64,000 nt of DNA from Xanthobacter oligotrophicus (GTDB lineage Bacteria; Pseudomonadota; Alphaproteobacteria; Rhizobiales; Xanthobacteraceae): the NCBI RefSeq assembly GCF_008364685.1, contig NZ_VTTL01000006.1, forward strand, positions 278,049 to 342,048, in the 5' to 3' direction. The translations under genes were made by a program, and so were the position numbers. Position 1 is the first letter of the stretch; each line of letters opens with the position of its first letter. The notes beneath the pieces are model-generated. The model was not told the origin of the DNA and made no database searches. It saw only the letters and a list, made by a program, of their open reading frames with translations. Positions 44,775-52,623 of the stretch are shown one piece after another.

Positions 44775-45641
44775 ATGTCCGACGCGACAATTGAGGTTAT
44801 CCGCCTTGCCCCCAATGTCCCGGTGTTCGACCTGCCCATCATCGTCGCGCTGGAGCGCGGCCTGTTCCGCGCCCACGGCATCGAGGTCGAGTTCGTGGCG
44901 CGGCACGATCCCGTCACGTCCAACCAGGATGCGTTCAAGCGCCAGAAGGAATCGCTCTACGAGAGCGGCCGGGCGGACGCCTACAACCTGTGCGAATGGG
45001 CCGGGCTCGACCGCTCGGACCGCAGCGGGCGCGGCAGCCGCGTGCATGCCCTGCGGCCGGCGGTGGCGGCCCAGGTGATCCTCACGTTCGATCTCGACAT
45101 CCAGGAGCCCCGGGACCTTGCCGGCGTGCCTGTGGGCATCAACGAGTTCACCGGCTCGCATTACACCGCGCTGCAGTTCCTGGAAGGCACGCTGCCACGG
45201 GAGGACATCGTGCTGCAGCACGTGGGCGAGCCCTTCCTGCGCTATCAGCAGTTGAAGGCCGGCACGCTGCGGGCCGCCTCGCTCATGGAGCCCTATGTCA
45301 GCCTCGCCCTGAAGGAGGGCGCGCACATCATCTCGGCCAACTTCTATCGCGGCGCGGAGGTGATCTCGCCGGACCTCACGCCGGCGCAGCGCCAGGGCTA
45401 CCTCGCCGCCGTCAACGCCGCGGCGGACCTCATCCGCGCCGATTTCGGCAGCTTCAAGCATCACCTGATCGTGGACCAGATCCGCGACCGCATCGCGCCC
45501 CACGAGATCGCCGACCACTTCGTCCATTATGCCCACGCCAAGCCGCTGGATCCCAAGCGCTTCGCCTACACCACCGAGTGGATGCGCAGCTGGAACCTCG
45601 CGCCCGAGCACGGTGCGTTCGACGAACTGGTGGTGATCTGA
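44775..45641 (+). CDS. SsuA/NMT1-like binding-protein fold without a signal peptide
   Basis: 288 residues from the ATG at 44,775. The fold is that of NMT1/SsuA-type periplasmic proteins (VFDLPIIVALERGLFRAHGI, AGVPVGINEFTGSHYTALQF, LMEPYVSLALKEGAHII), but the N-terminus MSDATIEVIRLAPN lacks any export signal. It may therefore be a cytoplasmic ligand-binding protein or an enzyme of THI5-like descent. It lies between the rhodanese and dehydrogenase genes in a plus-strand operon. Function not known. Confidence 0.7.
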   Translation: MSDATIEVIRLAPNVPVFDLPIIVALERGLFRAHGIEVEFVARHDPVTSNQDAFKRQKESLYESGRADAYNLCEWAGLDRSDRSGRGSRVHALRPAVAAQVILTFDLDIQEPRDLAGVPVGINEFTGSHYTALQFLEGTLPREDIVLQHVGEPFLRYQQLKAGTLRAASLMEPYVSLALKEGAHIISANFYRGAEVISPDLTPAQRQGYLAAVNAAADLIRADFGSFKHHLIVDQIRDRIAPHEIADHFVHYAHAKPLDPKRFAYTTEWMRSWNLAPEHGAFDELVVI

Positions 45642-45658
45642 CCCGCAGGAGAGGCGCC

Positions 45659-46588
45659 ATGCTCATCGCCAGCCAGCTCGAGCCCTTCTTCAACAAAGTG
45701 CTCGCGGACCGCCTCGGAGCCGAGGTGCTGCCCGTGCCCCGCGGCGCGCCGGCGGCGCTGCCCGCCGAGGCGCGGATCCTCGTGGCCGCGCCCATGTTCG
45801 GGGTGTGGGACCTGCCCCATCTGCCGGAGCCGCCGGACCCGCCGGAAGGCTGGCCGTTCGGGCTGGAGTGGATCCAGCTCGTCTCCTCGGGGACGGACCA
45901 TTATCCGCGCTGGTTCCTCAATTCGCTCCCGGCGAGCACGGCGCGCGGGGTGGCGGCGGGGCCCATCGCCGAGTTCGTCATCGGCACCATCTTCGAGGCG
46001 GTGAAGGCCCTGCACACGGTGTGGATCGACGATCCGCAGGCGTGGCGCACCCGCCCGTTCGAGCCCATCGAGGGCACGACGCTGGGCCTTTTGGGTTATG
46101 GCGCCATCGGCCGGGCGGTGGCGTGCCGGGCGCTGGGGCTGGGCATGCGCGTCCACGCCCTGCGCCGCTCCGCGCCGGCGGCGGAGCACGGTGTCGCCTT
46201 CGTCCGATCGGTGGAGGAGCTTCTCGCGGTGAGCGACCACCTCGTGCTCGCCGCGCCGGCCACGCCGCAGACGCGGCACATCCTGAACGCGCACAGCCTG
46301 CGGGCGGCAAAGCCGGGCATCCACATCATCAATGTGGCGCGCGGCAGCCTGATCGACGACGACGCCCTGCTCGACGCCCTGGCGGATGGCAGGGTGGGGC
46401 GCGCGACCCTCGACACCACGACGCCCGAGCCGCTTGCGGCCGGCCATCCCTTCTACAGCCATCCGCGGGTGCGGGTGTCGCCGCATACGGCGGCTATCGG
46501 AAGCGGCGCGCGGCTGGCGCTGGTGGAGAAGGTGGCGGCGAACCTGAAGCGGCGCGGGCAGGGGCAGGGGCTGCTCGATCCGCCGTGA
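45659..46588 (+). CDS. D-isomer-specific 2-hydroxyacid dehydrogenase family protein
   Basis: 309 residues from the ATG at 45,659, 17 bases after the previous stop. Rossmann loop LGLLGYGAIGRAVA, catalytic arginine in NVARGSLIDDDALL, glutamate region TTTPEPLAAGHPF and the catalytic histidine in VRVSPHTAAIG. Interconverts a 2-oxo acid and a D-2-hydroxy acid with NAD(P)H. In this setting it could act on a sulfur-bearing hydroxy acid such as sulfolactate, which is inference. Confidence 0.86.
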   Translation: MLIASQLEPFFNKVLADRLGAEVLPVPRGAPAALPAEARILVAAPMFGVWDLPHLPEPPDPPEGWPFGLEWIQLVSSGTDHYPRWFLNSLPASTARGVAAGPIAEFVIGTIFEAVKALHTVWIDDPQAWRTRPFEPIEGTTLGLLGYGAIGRAVACRALGLGMRVHALRRSAPAAEHGVAFVRSVEELLAVSDHLVLAAPATPQTRHILNAHSLRAAKPGIHIINVARGSLIDDDALLDALADGRVGRATLDTTTPEPLAAGHPFYSHPRVRVSPHTAAIGSGARLALVEKVAANLKRRGQGQGLLDPP

Positions 46589-46624
46589 CGGATGCCGACG
46601 CGGCTCGGCCACGGCCGGGCCTCT

Positions 46625-47068
46625 CTATTTGTCGCGAGCCCATTCGGACGAGAACACCACGAAGGCCCGCTTCAGCACGTCATTCTCGGTCCGCAGCTTT
46701 TGGATCTGTCGCCGCAGGGCCTGAAGCTCGCTCTGCATCTGCTCCGGCGAGATGACCTCGCCCGACCCGGCCGCAGGCTCGGCGGCTTCCAGCCGCTCGG
46801 CGTCCCGCTTCTTCATCCACAGGCGGAGGGACTGCTCGCCGACGCCAAACTGGCCGGCCACCTCGCGATAGATGGTGCGGTCACGCGGATTGAGCAGCCT
46901 GCGCCGCTCCACCTCGCTCACCGCCAAGTCCTTGACCGCGGCCCCGTAGCGGGCGGAGGACGGCGCCACTCCTGGCGGAGGGAGTTCACCCCCCGCGGCC
47001 TGTGCGCGATCCTCGCTATCGGCGGCGGAGGCGACAGATTGAAGTGAAGCGCCACGCATTTCTTGCAT
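46625..47068 (-). CDS. Stand-alone IS3 OrfA-like helix-turn-helix protein
   Basis: 147 residues. The C-terminal two thirds resemble IS3-family OrfA: IYREVAGQFGVGEQSLRLWM, then a coiled-coil QSELQALRRQIQKLRTENDV and LKRAFVVFSSE. There is no OrfB, frameshift site or terminal repeat nearby, and the N-terminus carries an unusual 45-residue extension. It is either a leftover of an IS3 element or a captured DNA-binding protein. It is divergent from the rhodanese gene at 47,176. Confidence 0.7.
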   Translation of the reverse strand: MQEMRGASLQSVASAADSEDRAQAAGGELPPPGVAPSSARYGAAVKDLAVSEVERRRLLNPRDRTIYREVAGQFGVGEQSLRLWMKKRDAERLEAAEPAAGSGEVISPEQMQSELQALRRQIQKLRTENDVLKRAFVVFSSEWARDK

Positions 47069-47073
47069 TTCAT

Positions 47074-47099
47074 ATATAAATTTAGTTTAGAATTTATAT
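47074..47099. promoter_or_regulatory. AT-rich palindrome upstream of the second rhodanese gene
   Basis: Perfect 9-bp inverted repeat ATATAAATT (47,074-47,082) and AATTTATAT (47,091-47,099) around an eight-base spacer, in the 107-base gap between the IS3 OrfA-like gene and the rhodanese gene. Likely an operator. It resembles in composition the inverted repeat at 42,274-42,305. Confidence 0.55.
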
Positions 47100-47175
47100 C
47101 GGCGGCGCCGCGGACGCAAGTCCGCGATCCTGTCTCCCAGCGTGCCTGCCGCCCGACCCGGACCGGATTTCCAGT

Positions 47176-48051
47176 ATGCCCAAGACCTTTCCTCTCGTCT
47201 CCACGCAATGGCTCGGGGAACATCTGGGCGATGACGATCTAATCGTTCTGGATGCCAGCGTGTATCTCGACCCGCCGCGCGACGGCACGCCGGCCGAGTT
47301 CCGCAGCGGGCTCGACGATTATGAACGCCGGGGCCACATCCCCGGCGCCCGCTTCGCGGATCTGTTCACCCAATTTTCCGATCCGGGCGCGCCCTTCCCC
47401 TTCACCCGCCCCACGGCCTCGCAATTGGCCGCCGCCGCCAGCCGGCTCGGGATCACGCGCACGTCCCATGTGGTCATCTATGACGACCTGTCGAACCAAT
47501 GGGCCGCGCGTCTGTGGTGGGTGCTCCGCTCCTACGGGCATCAGCGCGTGAGCGTGCTTGATGGCGGGCTGCGAAAGTATCGGGCCGAGGGCCGCCCGTT
47601 GGAATTCGGCCTCTCCCCCTATGTGAAGTCGACCTACACCCTGCCGCTTCCGGCCGGCACAGTCGCCACCACGCAGGACGTTCTCGACATCATGGAGGGG
47701 CGGCGAACGGGACGGCTGGTCTGCCTTCTCCAGAGGGATGATTTCTCCGGCCGGGTGCCCGGCCGGTCGCGGCCGGGGCATATTCCCGGCAGCGCCAATC
47801 TTCCCTTCGTCGAGCTCCTGAGCGAGGCGGACAACACCCTGCGGCCGCCGGCGGAGCTGCGCAGCCTGTTCAAGGCACGCACCGCGCTGGCGGGAGAGTT
47901 GGTGGTGACCTATTGCGGTGGCGGCGTCGCCTCGGCCCTGGGGGCTCTCGCGCTGGCCGTGATCGACTATGGCACGACACTGGAATATGACGGATCGCTC
48001 GCCGAATGGACTGCGGATCGCGCGCGTCCTCTCGAAATCGGCGAAGCCTGA
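47176..48051 (+). CDS. Two-domain rhodanese, thiosulfate/3-mercaptopyruvate sulfurtransferase type
   Basis: 291 residues. Second rhodanese of this region, with the active-site loop VVTYCGGGVASALGA, RRGHIPGARFADL and VSVLDGGLRKYRAEG. It lies alone behind an AT-rich palindromic element, so it may be controlled separately from the copy at 43,829. The active-site loop CGGGVAS differs from CGSGIAA of the other copy, which could mean a different sulfur donor. Confidence 0.9.
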   Translation: MPKTFPLVSTQWLGEHLGDDDLIVLDASVYLDPPRDGTPAEFRSGLDDYERRGHIPGARFADLFTQFSDPGAPFPFTRPTASQLAAAASRLGITRTSHVVIYDDLSNQWAARLWWVLRSYGHQRVSVLDGGLRKYRAEGRPLEFGLSPYVKSTYTLPLPAGTVATTQDVLDIMEGRRTGRLVCLLQRDDFSGRVPGRSRPGHIPGSANLPFVELLSEADNTLRPPAELRSLFKARTALAGELVVTYCGGGVASALGALALAVIDYGTTLEYDGSLAEWTADRARPLEIGEA

Positions 48052-48060
48052 GGCCGCCAG

Positions 48061-48357
48061 GGCGAGCCGCGCTGGGTCACCAAGGCCGTCGTGTGCGCCG
48101 TTCATGACGCGCAGCTCGCAGGAGCATGGGGGCGGCAGGGGCGTGCGTGACGAGGGGCTCCTGGAGACGGCCCTGGATGGCCCGAAGAACCGCTACCACT
48201 ACATGCAGCAGGATGACGCTGCCGGAGCACGGGTGTCCGCCTCCGACGTGGCCGCCCTGGCCGCCGCCTATGCCTTTGGCATCGCCAAGAACCATCCCTT
48301 CGTGGACGACAACAAGCGCACGTCCTTCGTCGTGTGCGAGCTGTGCGAACTTCGATC
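48061..48357 (+). pseudogene. doc: Broken Doc/Fic-family toxin gene
   Basis: The sequence encodes EPRWVTKAVVCAVHDAQLA from 48,064. An extra G near 48,121 then shifts the frame, which resumes as EHGGGRGVRDEGLLETALDG and VAALAAAYAFGIAKNHPFVD with DNKRTSFVV. This is the order and motif set of Doc kinases (HPFVDxNKR), but the start codon is missing (an in-frame TGA precedes it) and the C-terminus is replaced after about 48,350. No Phd-type antitoxin is seen upstream. Three lesions make it a clear pseudogene. Confidence 0.8.
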
Positions 48358-48448
48358 CTCCCGCCTGTTGCTGCACACTCCCGCCGAACCCGTGCGTTTC
48401 CATGTCCACCCTCCGTCCTCGCCTCGATCGGCCTGCGAAAGAAGGCGC

Positions 48449-48478
48449 TTGACTATATAAGACGACTGGTCAAATTTA
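48449..48478. promoter_or_regulatory. Promoter/operator region upstream of the tautomerase gene
   Basis: AT-rich block beginning with a -35-like TTGACT at 48,449, with GACGACTGGTCAAAT at 48,461-48,475. The half-site TGGTC parallels the GACCGGTC palindrome at 49,037-49,044 before the TetR gene, so the same repressor may act at both places. The match is partial. Confidence 0.4.
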
Positions 48479-48556
48479 ATCCCGTTCCGGCATTCGCTCA
48501 TGCCGGAAGACAAAGCTAGGGCACCGGCGCGAGAACGCCGGGCCGGAGGATATGCG

Positions 48557-49015
48557 ATGCCGATGATCGACCTGTCCCTGCCCAAGGGCGCGCTGCCGGC
48601 CGACAAGCTCGAGGCGATGATGCACCGGGCGGTGAAGACGCTGATGTGGTGGGAGAAAATTCCGGATACGCCCGAAGCGCGCAACATCGCCTGGGCCTTC
48701 GTGAACGAACTCGAGCCGCACCACGTGTTCATCGGCGGCATGCCGCCCGGCCGCCCGCGCTACCGGTTCCGCGTCCACACCATCGAGGGCCTGATGGACG
48801 ACCGCGCCAAGCAGGGCGTCATGCGGGATCTCACGCGGCTGGTTCTGGAGACGGAAGGCGTGCCGAACGACCCGGACAATGCCGGCCGCGTGTGGTGCAT
48901 CCTCAGGGAGTACCCTCGCGCCAACTGGGGCATCGCCGGTTATCCCTTCCCGCCATCAGGCTATCTTTCCAGCGTCGGCCAGATCGCCGTGTCGCCCGAA
49001 GATTTTGTGAAATGA
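48557..49015 (+). CDS. Tautomerase-superfamily protein
   Basis: 152 residues from the ATG at 48,557, which leaves the catalytic Pro-1 right after the initiator methionine (MPMIDLSLPKGALP). An upstream in-frame ATG at 48,500 would bury that proline, so the shorter start is preferred. Twice the length of 4-oxalocrotonate tautomerase monomers, as in fused or MSAD-like members. Converts enols to ketones, or hydrates or dehalogenates unsaturated acids. It is likely the first gene of the TetR-associated cluster. Confidence 0.83.
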   Translation: MPMIDLSLPKGALPADKLEAMMHRAVKTLMWWEKIPDTPEARNIAWAFVNELEPHHVFIGGMPPGRPRYRFRVHTIEGLMDDRAKQGVMRDLTRLVLETEGVPNDPDNAGRVWCILREYPRANWGIAGYPFPPSGYLSSVGQIAVSPEDFVK

Positions 49016-49036
49016 GCCGGGAAAAGTGATAAATTA

Positions 49037-49064
49037 GACCGGTCGGCTTGAAATCCCATTCAAG
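49037..49064. promoter_or_regulatory. Palindromes upstream of the TetR gene
   Basis: A perfect 8-base palindrome GACCGGTC at 49,037-49,044 is followed by a second inverted repeat, CTTGAA (49,047-49,052) and TTCAAG (49,059-49,064). Both lie 30-57 bases before the TetR start, where an autoregulatory operator is expected. Confidence 0.5.
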
Positions 49065-49093
49065 CCATCCAACCGGCGGGAAGGACGTTAGAG

Positions 49094-49696
49094 ATGGCCA
49101 ATCGCGCACCAAATCGGCGAGGAGCGGAAACCCGCGCCAAGCTGCTGGCCGCGGGACTTTCCGAATTTCATGCACGTGGCTTCAACGCTACGGGCGTGGA
49201 TGTCATCGCGAAGGCTGCCGAGGTGCCGAAGGGCTCGTTCTATAACCTGTTCGAAAGCAAGGAGGCATTCGCCGCCGAAATCATCGACCTGTACTTCGAG
49301 CGGCACCGGGGGAAGATCGCGGAGTTCTTCGACAAGGCCGACCTGCCACCCCTCGATCGGCTCCGCGGATATTTCCACGAGCGTATCGGCTTCTTCATCG
49401 GGCTCGGGTTCAAAAAGGGTTGCATGATGGGCAACCTCAGCCTGGAAACCGCCGATCACAGCGAACGGATGCGTCAGCGGCTCGCCGAGAACTTCAACAT
49501 CTGGAGCGGCCAGTTCGCCGCAACCATCGGGGAAGCCCAGAGCCGCGGCGACATCAAGTCGAAGACCGACCCGGCGGTCCTCGCCGACTTCATCCTGAAC
49601 AGCTGGGAAGGAGCGCTGCTGCGCATGAAGGCTGCGCAGAGCGTAAGGCCGCTGGAAGAAGCAACCAAGATCATCTTCGAGACCATTCTCGTGTGA
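49094..49696 (+). CDS. TetR-family transcription regulator
   Basis: 200 residues with the N-terminal helix-turn-helix (RAKLLAAGLSEFHARGFNAT, VPKGSFYNLFESKEAFAAEI) and a C-terminal ligand domain (FKKGCMMGNLSLETADHSER), the style of the NemR/AcuR group, whose members often respond to reactive electrophiles. Its place between the tautomerase and SnoaL-like genes suggests it controls this catabolic cluster. Confidence 0.9.
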   Translation: MANRAPNRRGAETRAKLLAAGLSEFHARGFNATGVDVIAKAAEVPKGSFYNLFESKEAFAAEIIDLYFERHRGKIAEFFDKADLPPLDRLRGYFHERIGFFIGLGFKKGCMMGNLSLETADHSERMRQRLAENFNIWSGQFAATIGEAQSRGDIKSKTDPAVLADFILNSWEGALLRMKAAQSVRPLEEATKIIFETILV

Positions 49697-49720
49697 AAAA
49701 AATCAATTGGGAGGACAGCC

Positions 49721-50149
49721 ATGACCGACAACAGCGGGATCGTCGAGGCGTGCCGGGCGGCATTCACCGGGTTTGAGGCGAACGACAAGCGAAAACTCAT
49801 CGAAATTCTATCGCCGGACGTGGTTTTCGAGTTCCCTACTTCCCTTCCCTACGGCGGCAAGTACACGGGGATCAACGAGTTCAGGGCATTCTGGGCCGAC
49901 CTCTACGAAAATTACTACGATTATTTCAACTATGACGCCCACGCGATCCTCGATGCAGGTACTCACGTGGTGGTGCCCGTCGTCGCCCGCGCAAAGGCCA
50001 AGAACGGCCGTTTCATGGAAAACGAGCATTGCATGCTCTTCAAGGTCGAGAACGGGCGCATCGTCTACGGACGCATCTATGCGGACACGGCCAAGGGCCG
50101 CGACGTGATGGAGGGGATGGTGCAGCACCCCTCGCGCGCGTCGGCGTGA
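49721..50149 (+). CDS. SnoaL/NTF2-like protein
   Basis: 142-residue cone-shaped alpha+beta barrel protein (NTF2 superfamily): VEACRAAFTGFEANDKRKLI, ILSPDVVFEFPTSLPYGGKY and ENEHCMLFKVENGRIVYGRI. Members include isomerases, hydratases and lyases for small hydrophobic ligands. A GGGAGGACAGCC ribosome site precedes it, 24 bases after the TetR stop. Role in the cluster not known. Confidence 0.82.
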   Translation: MTDNSGIVEACRAAFTGFEANDKRKLIEILSPDVVFEFPTSLPYGGKYTGINEFRAFWADLYENYYDYFNYDAHAILDAGTHVVVPVVARAKAKNGRFMENEHCMLFKVENGRIVYGRIYADTAKGRDVMEGMVQHPSRASA

Positions 50150-50348
50150 TCATCCCCGCCTGAGATCAAAAACCCAAGGCGGCATTGCGTCTGCCGCCAG
50201 GCCACCGCGCTTCGTCACGGGCGCGGAACGCGGAGGCGCGCCCTGCCGGCAACCTGAACGCAGACCGGCACAGTTGCGCCCAAACGCTGCCGTCCGCGCG
50301 ATCGGACGGCAGCAGCCAGAATAAAAAACAGGAACTCGGGAGGAAGCC

Positions 50349-51566
50349 ATGATTTCACGTTCCGCCTTCATTCGCGGCGGTGCGGCCGTGCTGGCGCTCG
50401 CAGCGGCCGGCACTGCCCGCGCCCAGGACAAGAAGCCCATTCGCATCGGCGTTCTCACCGACTTGTCCGGCAATTACTCGGACCCGGCGGGCCTCGGCGC
50501 GGTAGAGGCCGCGCGGATGGCCATCGAGGAAGTCGGGGGAACCGTCCTCGGGCGTCCTGTCGAGCTGCTCCAGGCTGACCACCAGAACAAGGCGGACATC
50601 GGCGCCGGCATCGCCCGCCGCTGGTTCGACGTGGACGGTGTCGGCGCCATCTTCGAAATGGTCTCCTCCGCCGTGGCGCTCGCTGTGCAGGATATTGCGC
50701 GGGACAAGAACCGCATCTCCGTGGCGACCGGCGCCGCCACCTCAGCCCTCACCGCCAAGGCCTGCTCGCCCACCGGGATGCACTGGGTGTATGACACCTA
50801 TGCGCTGGCCAACTCCACCGCCCGGGAGCTGGTGCGACAAGGTGGAGACACCTGGTACTTCATCACGGCGGACTATACCTTCGGCCATGCCCTCCAGGCC
50901 GACGCCACCGCGCTGATCGAAGCCAACGGCGGCAAGGTGCTTGGCGCCGCACGGCACCCCCTCGGCACGCAGGACTTTTCAAGCTTCCTACTTCAGGCCC
51001 AGCAGTCAGGTGCGAAGATCATCGCCTTTGCCAATGCCGGCAAGGACTTCGCGAATGCTTTGACGCAGGCGAACGAGTTCGGCGTCGGCGCGGATGGGAA
51101 GCAGCGCCTCGCCGCCCTCCTCATTACCCTCAGCGAGGCCAAGTCGCTGGGCACGAAGGCGGCGCAGGGCCTCTACCTCACCGAGGGCTTCTACTGGGAC
51201 TATGACGACGCTACCCGCGCCTGGTCGAAGAAATTCTATGACCGACGCAAGGCCATGCCCACCTCCTTCCAGGCGGGCACCTATTCGGCCGTGCGGCACT
51301 ATTTGAAGGCAATCGCGGCGGCGGGCACGGACGACACCACAAAGGTAGTCGAGAAGATGCGCGAGATGCCGGTGGACGACATGTTCGCCCGCGGCGGTCG
51401 CCTGCGCGTCGACGGTCGTATGGTCCACGACATGCTGTTCGCGCAGGTGAAGACGCCCGCGGAGAGCAAGAGCGAATGGGATCTCTACCGCGTCCTGCGC
51501 ACCGTGCCCGGCCCCGACGCCTTCCGCCCGCTCGACAAGGGCGGATGCCCCCTTGCCTCCCTGTGA
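50349..51566 (+). CDS. Orphan Liv-type ABC substrate-binding protein
   Basis: 405 residues with a Sec leader (SRSAFIRGGAAVLALAAAG ending TARA) and mature start QDKKPIRIGVLTDLSGNYSD. Closely parallels the binding protein at 11,085 (VELLQADHQNKADIG against VELVVADHQNKPDVG). No permease or ATPase lies in this cluster, so it must borrow one, possibly the Liv set at 22,186-25,586. The 199 bases before it hold no recognised gene. Confidence 0.9.
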   Translation: MISRSAFIRGGAAVLALAAAGTARAQDKKPIRIGVLTDLSGNYSDPAGLGAVEAARMAIEEVGGTVLGRPVELLQADHQNKADIGAGIARRWFDVDGVGAIFEMVSSAVALAVQDIARDKNRISVATGAATSALTAKACSPTGMHWVYDTYALANSTARELVRQGGDTWYFITADYTFGHALQADATALIEANGGKVLGAARHPLGTQDFSSFLLQAQQSGAKIIAFANAGKDFANALTQANEFGVGADGKQRLAALLITLSEAKSLGTKAAQGLYLTEGFYWDYDDATRAWSKKFYDRRKAMPTSFQAGTYSAVRHYLKAIAAAGTDDTTKVVEKMREMPVDDMFARGGRLRVDGRMVHDMLFAQVKTPAESKSEWDLYRVLRTVPGPDAFRPLDKGGCPLASL

Positions 51567-51588
51567 CCCCGAGACAGGACAGACTGCC

Positions 51589-52620
51589 ATGACCTTGAAC
51601 ACCAACACCGTGAACTGGGACCGCGTCGCCAAGAACGTTGAGCGCGAGCGCATCCGCACTTATTGGCGCCCCTACGGCCTGCCGGACATCATGGACACGG
51701 CGAAGAGCCATGTATCCGGCGCCGATCCGATGCCCCGCTGGGCGGCTCCACCGAAGGCGATCATTTCCGCCGCCATCAACGGCGCCTTCTTCACCAAGGC
51801 GCAGAACCCCAACCAGCCCACCACCCCCGAGGAGATCATCGCCTCGGCGGAGGCCTGCATCGCCGAGGGCGCACAGGTCATCCACGTCCATGCGCGCGAT
51901 GCCAAGGGCTACAACGTGCTGGATCCGCAGCTGTTCGGCGATGTACTGCGCCATCTCAGGGCGTCGCACCCGACCCTCGCATTCGATGCCTGCCTCGTCG
52001 CAGTGGATGACGCGGAGTGCGACGGCCTCGAGAAGATGCTTGAGCTCGGCCTCATCGATGCGGTGCCTGTCAACACCACGGCGCTGATCCTCGGCGACAA
52101 TCTCTTCGTGAAGCCGCCCCACGCGATCATCGAGAAGACGCGGCTGGTTCTGGAGGCGGGCCTGACGCCGCAGATCGCGGTCTATACCGACGGCGACATC
52201 GACAACGCCCGGCGCCTGCTGATCGACAGCGGCCTCGTCTCCGGTCCCCTGACCTGGCTCGTGCTCGCCGGACTGCCGGGATGCAGCCCCATGTACGGCC
52301 CGGAAAGCATGATCGAGTGCCTGATGCGGCAGGTGCGCCTCATCCGCCACGTGGACCCCGGCGCGGTCATCATGGTCTGCGCCGGCGGGCGGGCCAGCAG
52401 CCATCTCGCCACGCTCGGCCTGCTTCTCGGGCTCCACATCCGCGTCGGCATGGAGGACACGGTGTGGAAGTGGCCGCACCGGGACGATCTCATCGAGAGC
52501 AATGCCGGCCTGTTCCGCATGATGCGGGACATCGCCGAAAATCTTGGCCGCGAGCTGATGCCGGCGAGCGAGTATCTCGCTCTGGCCAAGGCGCCCGCCG
52601 CCCGCGCCGCTGCGGAGTGA
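51589..52620 (+). CDS. BKACE-family beta-keto acid cleavage enzyme (DUF849)
   Basis: 343 residues. The family condenses a beta-keto acid with acetyl-CoA and releases acetoacetate plus a new acyl-CoA; 3-keto-5-aminohexanoate cleavage enzyme is the founding member. The zinc-site region VIHVHARDAKGYNVLD, the VNTTALILGD and VYTDGDIDNA stretches and the C-terminal IRVGMEDTVWKWPH follow the family pattern. The N-terminal 40 residues (NWDRVAKNVERERIRTYWRP) form an extension seen in some members. It sits between the binding protein and the hydrolase in a tight operon. Confidence 0.86.
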   Translation: MTLNTNTVNWDRVAKNVERERIRTYWRPYGLPDIMDTAKSHVSGADPMPRWAAPPKAIISAAINGAFFTKAQNPNQPTTPEEIIASAEACIAEGAQVIHVHARDAKGYNVLDPQLFGDVLRHLRASHPTLAFDACLVAVDDAECDGLEKMLELGLIDAVPVNTTALILGDNLFVKPPHAIIEKTRLVLEAGLTPQIAVYTDGDIDNARRLLIDSGLVSGPLTWLVLAGLPGCSPMYGPESMIECLMRQVRLIRHVDPGAVIMVCAGGRASSHLATLGLLLGLHIRVGMEDTVWKWPHRDDLIESNAGLFRMMRDIAENLGRELMPASEYLALAKAPAARAAAE

Positions 52621-52623
52621 GGC

